Part shown: positions 32,111-33,481 of the stretch, piece after piece
Position numbering within the stretch: the first letter of the stretch is position 1
Layout of the letters: every line of letters starts with the position of its first letter
Assembly (NCBI GenBank): GCA_023512255.1
Contig: JAILZY010000033.1
Location: 1-33,481, forward strand
Direction of reading: 5' to 3'
DNA length: 33,481 nucleotides
Source: a bacterium
GTDB lineage: Bacteria > SZUA-182 > DTGQ01
Made by a program: the position numbers and the translations under genes
Notes under the pieces: model-generated
The model's database searches: none
Told to the model about the DNA's origin: nothing
What the model saw: only the letters and a program-made list of their open reading frames with translations

Positions 32111-32231
32111 GGGCGATGCGCCATCCAGCCTGCTGCGCCGCCGACACTGCGCCCTGCGCCAGGGTGGGTAAGGGGAAAGCCGTTTCGTGGCAATCTGAAA
32201 CTCCTCATGATGCCCTGCGCCGGGTTGGGTA
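32090..32231. repeat. Three 20 bp repeats at exact 61 bp spacing
   Basis: GCCCTGCGCCAGGGTGGGTA begins at 32090, 32151 and 32212 (third copy with two changes). The 41 bp spacers are mostly unlike each other. The first copy contains the end of the PQQ-propeller gene. Each copy can form a small CCCT/AGGG stem. Confidence 0.88.
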
Positions 32232-32497
32232 AGTGCCTGAGTACAATAAGCTATGTAAAACTTACTCCACTAGCATGGAGACTACGTGCCTACTCTGTCG
32301 GGAGACTATGTGCCTGCTGCTGGGGGGCAAGTGCTTCGCTTATCCTAGTAGGAAGATATGAAGATTATTTGCACATTTTGGCTATAAGAATTTAGTCTTA
32401 ATCTCAGCAAAAAGAAGTAAAAATATTTCATTGAACCGATAGAATAATTGTAAGAGGCATTTTTGTTGTAAGATTCAACCTGAGGAGGTGAGATTTT
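32232..32497. other. Rest of the gap before the membrane-protein gene
   Basis: No gene seen. An 18 bp near-duplicate occurs at 32278-32295 and 32301-32318 (GGAGACTA...GTGCCT). No promoter with both boxes near consensus was found. Confidence 0.55.
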
Positions 32498-33169
32498 ATG
32501 GGTATTGTTGCCAATATCATAGGTGCCTGGAACGCTGTGTCTAACAGGGTCATGATGTTTTTGCCTAACCTGATGGCCGCGATCGTGGTTTTTCTTCTTG
32601 GCTGGCTGGTGGCCAGAGTCGCCAGGACATTGATTATCAAGGTCCTGGGTGCATTACGCTTCGATGTCCTGACCGAAAGGGCCGGAATAAATGCCCTCCT
32701 GGTCAAGGGGAATATCCAAAAACAACCCAAAGAATTGCTGGCCATTTTGGTGTATTGGTTTCTTATGCTGATTGTGATTATTGCTGCTTTTGACGTTCTG
32801 GGTTTGCCTATCATCTACAATCTGCTCAACAAGATAGTACTCTATATTCCGAATATCATTGCCGCGGTGGTGGTTTTGATCTTCGGGGGAATTTTAGCCA
32901 ATTTCCTGGAAACTATCGTCAAGGCGGTAAGCTCTGGCTTAGGTTCAGAAACAGCCTCTTTGCTGTCGAAAATCGCCAAATATTCAGTGGTGATTCTGGC
33001 CATAACTATGGCTCTTCAGCAACTCAATATAGCCAGCTCCGTGGTTACGGTAGCTTTTGCTATTCTATTTGGCGCTTTTTCACTAGCTCTGGCTCTGGCT
33101 TTCGGATTGGGTGGCAGAGACGCGGCTGCAAACTACTTGCAGAAGATGCGAGAAGCAAGACATAAATAA
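32498..33169 (+). CDS. Conserved-TM-helix membrane protein, MscS-related (CmpX-like)
   Basis: A 223-residue inner-membrane protein with about five hydrophobic segments (near 20-45, 80-103, 112-137, 155-172 and 178-202). Two repeats of the 'conserved TM helix' module are visible: FLPNLMAAIVVFLLGWLVAR at 21-40 and IPNIIAAVVVLIFGGILANF at about 116-135. The C-terminus has the GLGGRDAA motif typical of this family. Relatives are linked to small-conductance mechanosensitive channels and osmotic or envelope stress, but this protein lacks the long MscS beta domain. GAGGAGGTGA gives a strong ribosome site. A hairpin terminator follows. Confidence 0.85.
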   Translation: MGIVANIIGAWNAVSNRVMMFLPNLMAAIVVFLLGWLVARVARTLIIKVLGALRFDVLTERAGINALLVKGNIQKQPKELLAILVYWFLMLIVIIAAFDVLGLPIIYNLLNKIVLYIPNIIAAVVVLIFGGILANFLETIVKAVSSGLGSETASLLSKIAKYSVVILAITMALQQLNIASSVVTVAFAILFGAFSLALALAFGLGGRDAAANYLQKMREARHK

Positions 33170-33175
33170 TACTTA

Positions 33176-33228
33176 TGCTGGGAGAGGAGAGATTCCTCTT
33201 CCAGCACTTATCTTCTTAATTTTTTTTA
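33176..33228 (+). terminator. Terminator-like hairpin
   Basis: TGCTGGGAGAGGA (33176-33188) pairs with TCCTCTTCCAGCA (33194-33206) at 12 of 13 positions with a 5-base loop. A T-rich stretch follows about 13 bases later. Confidence 0.65.
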
Positions 33229-33232
33229 TAAT

Positions 33233-33272
33233 CCTATACCTTTAATTCTATCCCTATACCTTTAATTCTATA
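33233..33272. repeat. 20 bp tandem duplication
   Basis: Units at 33233-33252 and 33253-33272 differ by one base (both open CCTATACCTTTAATTCTAT). Confidence 0.92.
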
Positions 33273-33406
33273 CCTTGTAATCCTACTTACTATACCTTGG
33301 CCCTTTTTCTCCGACCCCTTGATTTTACTTAGGATTTTACTGGGTTTGGTATGAAAGATAATTTTCATCAAGGCATGGAGAGATTTTTGCACCCAAGTTG
33401 GAAAAA

Positions 33407-33480
33407 CAGATGTTCCCCATGTTGAAAAAATAATGTTGAAAATATAAAGGGGAGGAGAGAAAATAAAGAGAGAAGAAAGT
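33407..33480 (-). repeat. Right arm of the 74 bp inverted repeat
   Basis: Exact reverse complement of bases 1-74. From the end of the membrane-protein gene to here there is no other gene. Confidence 0.95.
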
Positions 33481-33481
33481 T

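Noticed and set aside
1-33481. Linear plasmid or phage with terminal inverted repeats
   Set aside because: The content is single-copy chromosomal housekeeping genes, with no replication, capsid or partition genes.

Overview
The window is one 33.5 kb piece of a bacterial chromosome from an uncultivated, Gram-negative (two-membrane) organism. The double membrane is shown by lptD. The housekeeping set (rluD, moaB/mog, holB, ricT, ksgA, pdxA, accD, folC, lptD, radC) rules out a phage or plasmid. The mix of holB-ricT, larBC, an HD-GYP protein, a putative sigma-54 promoter and exported beta-propeller/Ig-like proteins fits Desulfobacterota or a neighbouring phylum; this placement is inference, because no rRNA is present. 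No tRNA, rRNA, CRISPR array, integrase, transposase or defence gene was seen.

Layout. 93-3769 (minus): an exported Thr-rich protein and a large exported beta-propeller protein, separated by repeat-rich DNA. 4612-8900 (plus): rluD, then moaB-holB-ricT. 8854-10826 (minus): pdxA-ksgA, with ksgA converging on and overlapping ricT. 11108-12721 (plus): an exported cadherin/Ig-like protein behind a possible sigma-54 promoter. 13516-18339 (plus): accD, then folC-lptD, with a long structured leader before accD. 18659-19174 (plus): a nicotinamidase-like hydrolase. 19658-20434 (minus): an exported protein with GLYG repeats. 21516-22532 (plus): a nitronate monooxygenase/FabK-like flavoprotein behind a perfect sigma-70 promoter. 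22595-25473 (minus): radC, then larB-larC for the nickel-pincer cofactor. 25724-27975 (plus): a GrpE-like protein translationally coupled to a short Hsp70. 28110-29878 (minus): a receiver-only response regulator and an HD-GYP protein. 30302-32110 (plus): an exported PQQ-type beta-propeller protein. 32498-33169 (plus): a membrane protein of the MscS-related conserved-TM-helix type.

The most unusual content lies between the genes. (i) A 107-113 bp MITE-like element occurs three times, with matching inverted ends and 8 bp target duplications. (ii) A second palindromic family of about 93-131 bp occurs four times, with conserved arms and different hairpin tips. (iii) Many gene gaps carry a two-copy duplication of 10-30 bp, and in five genes the stop codon lies inside such a duplication. 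(iv) The two ends of the window are a perfect 74 bp inverted repeat. (v) Candidate regulatory structures include the accD leader, a leaderless larB start with three stacked hairpins upstream, and a 16 bp palindrome before the hydrolase gene. The best protein-level candidate for a little-described system is the GrpE-like/lidless-Hsp70 pair.
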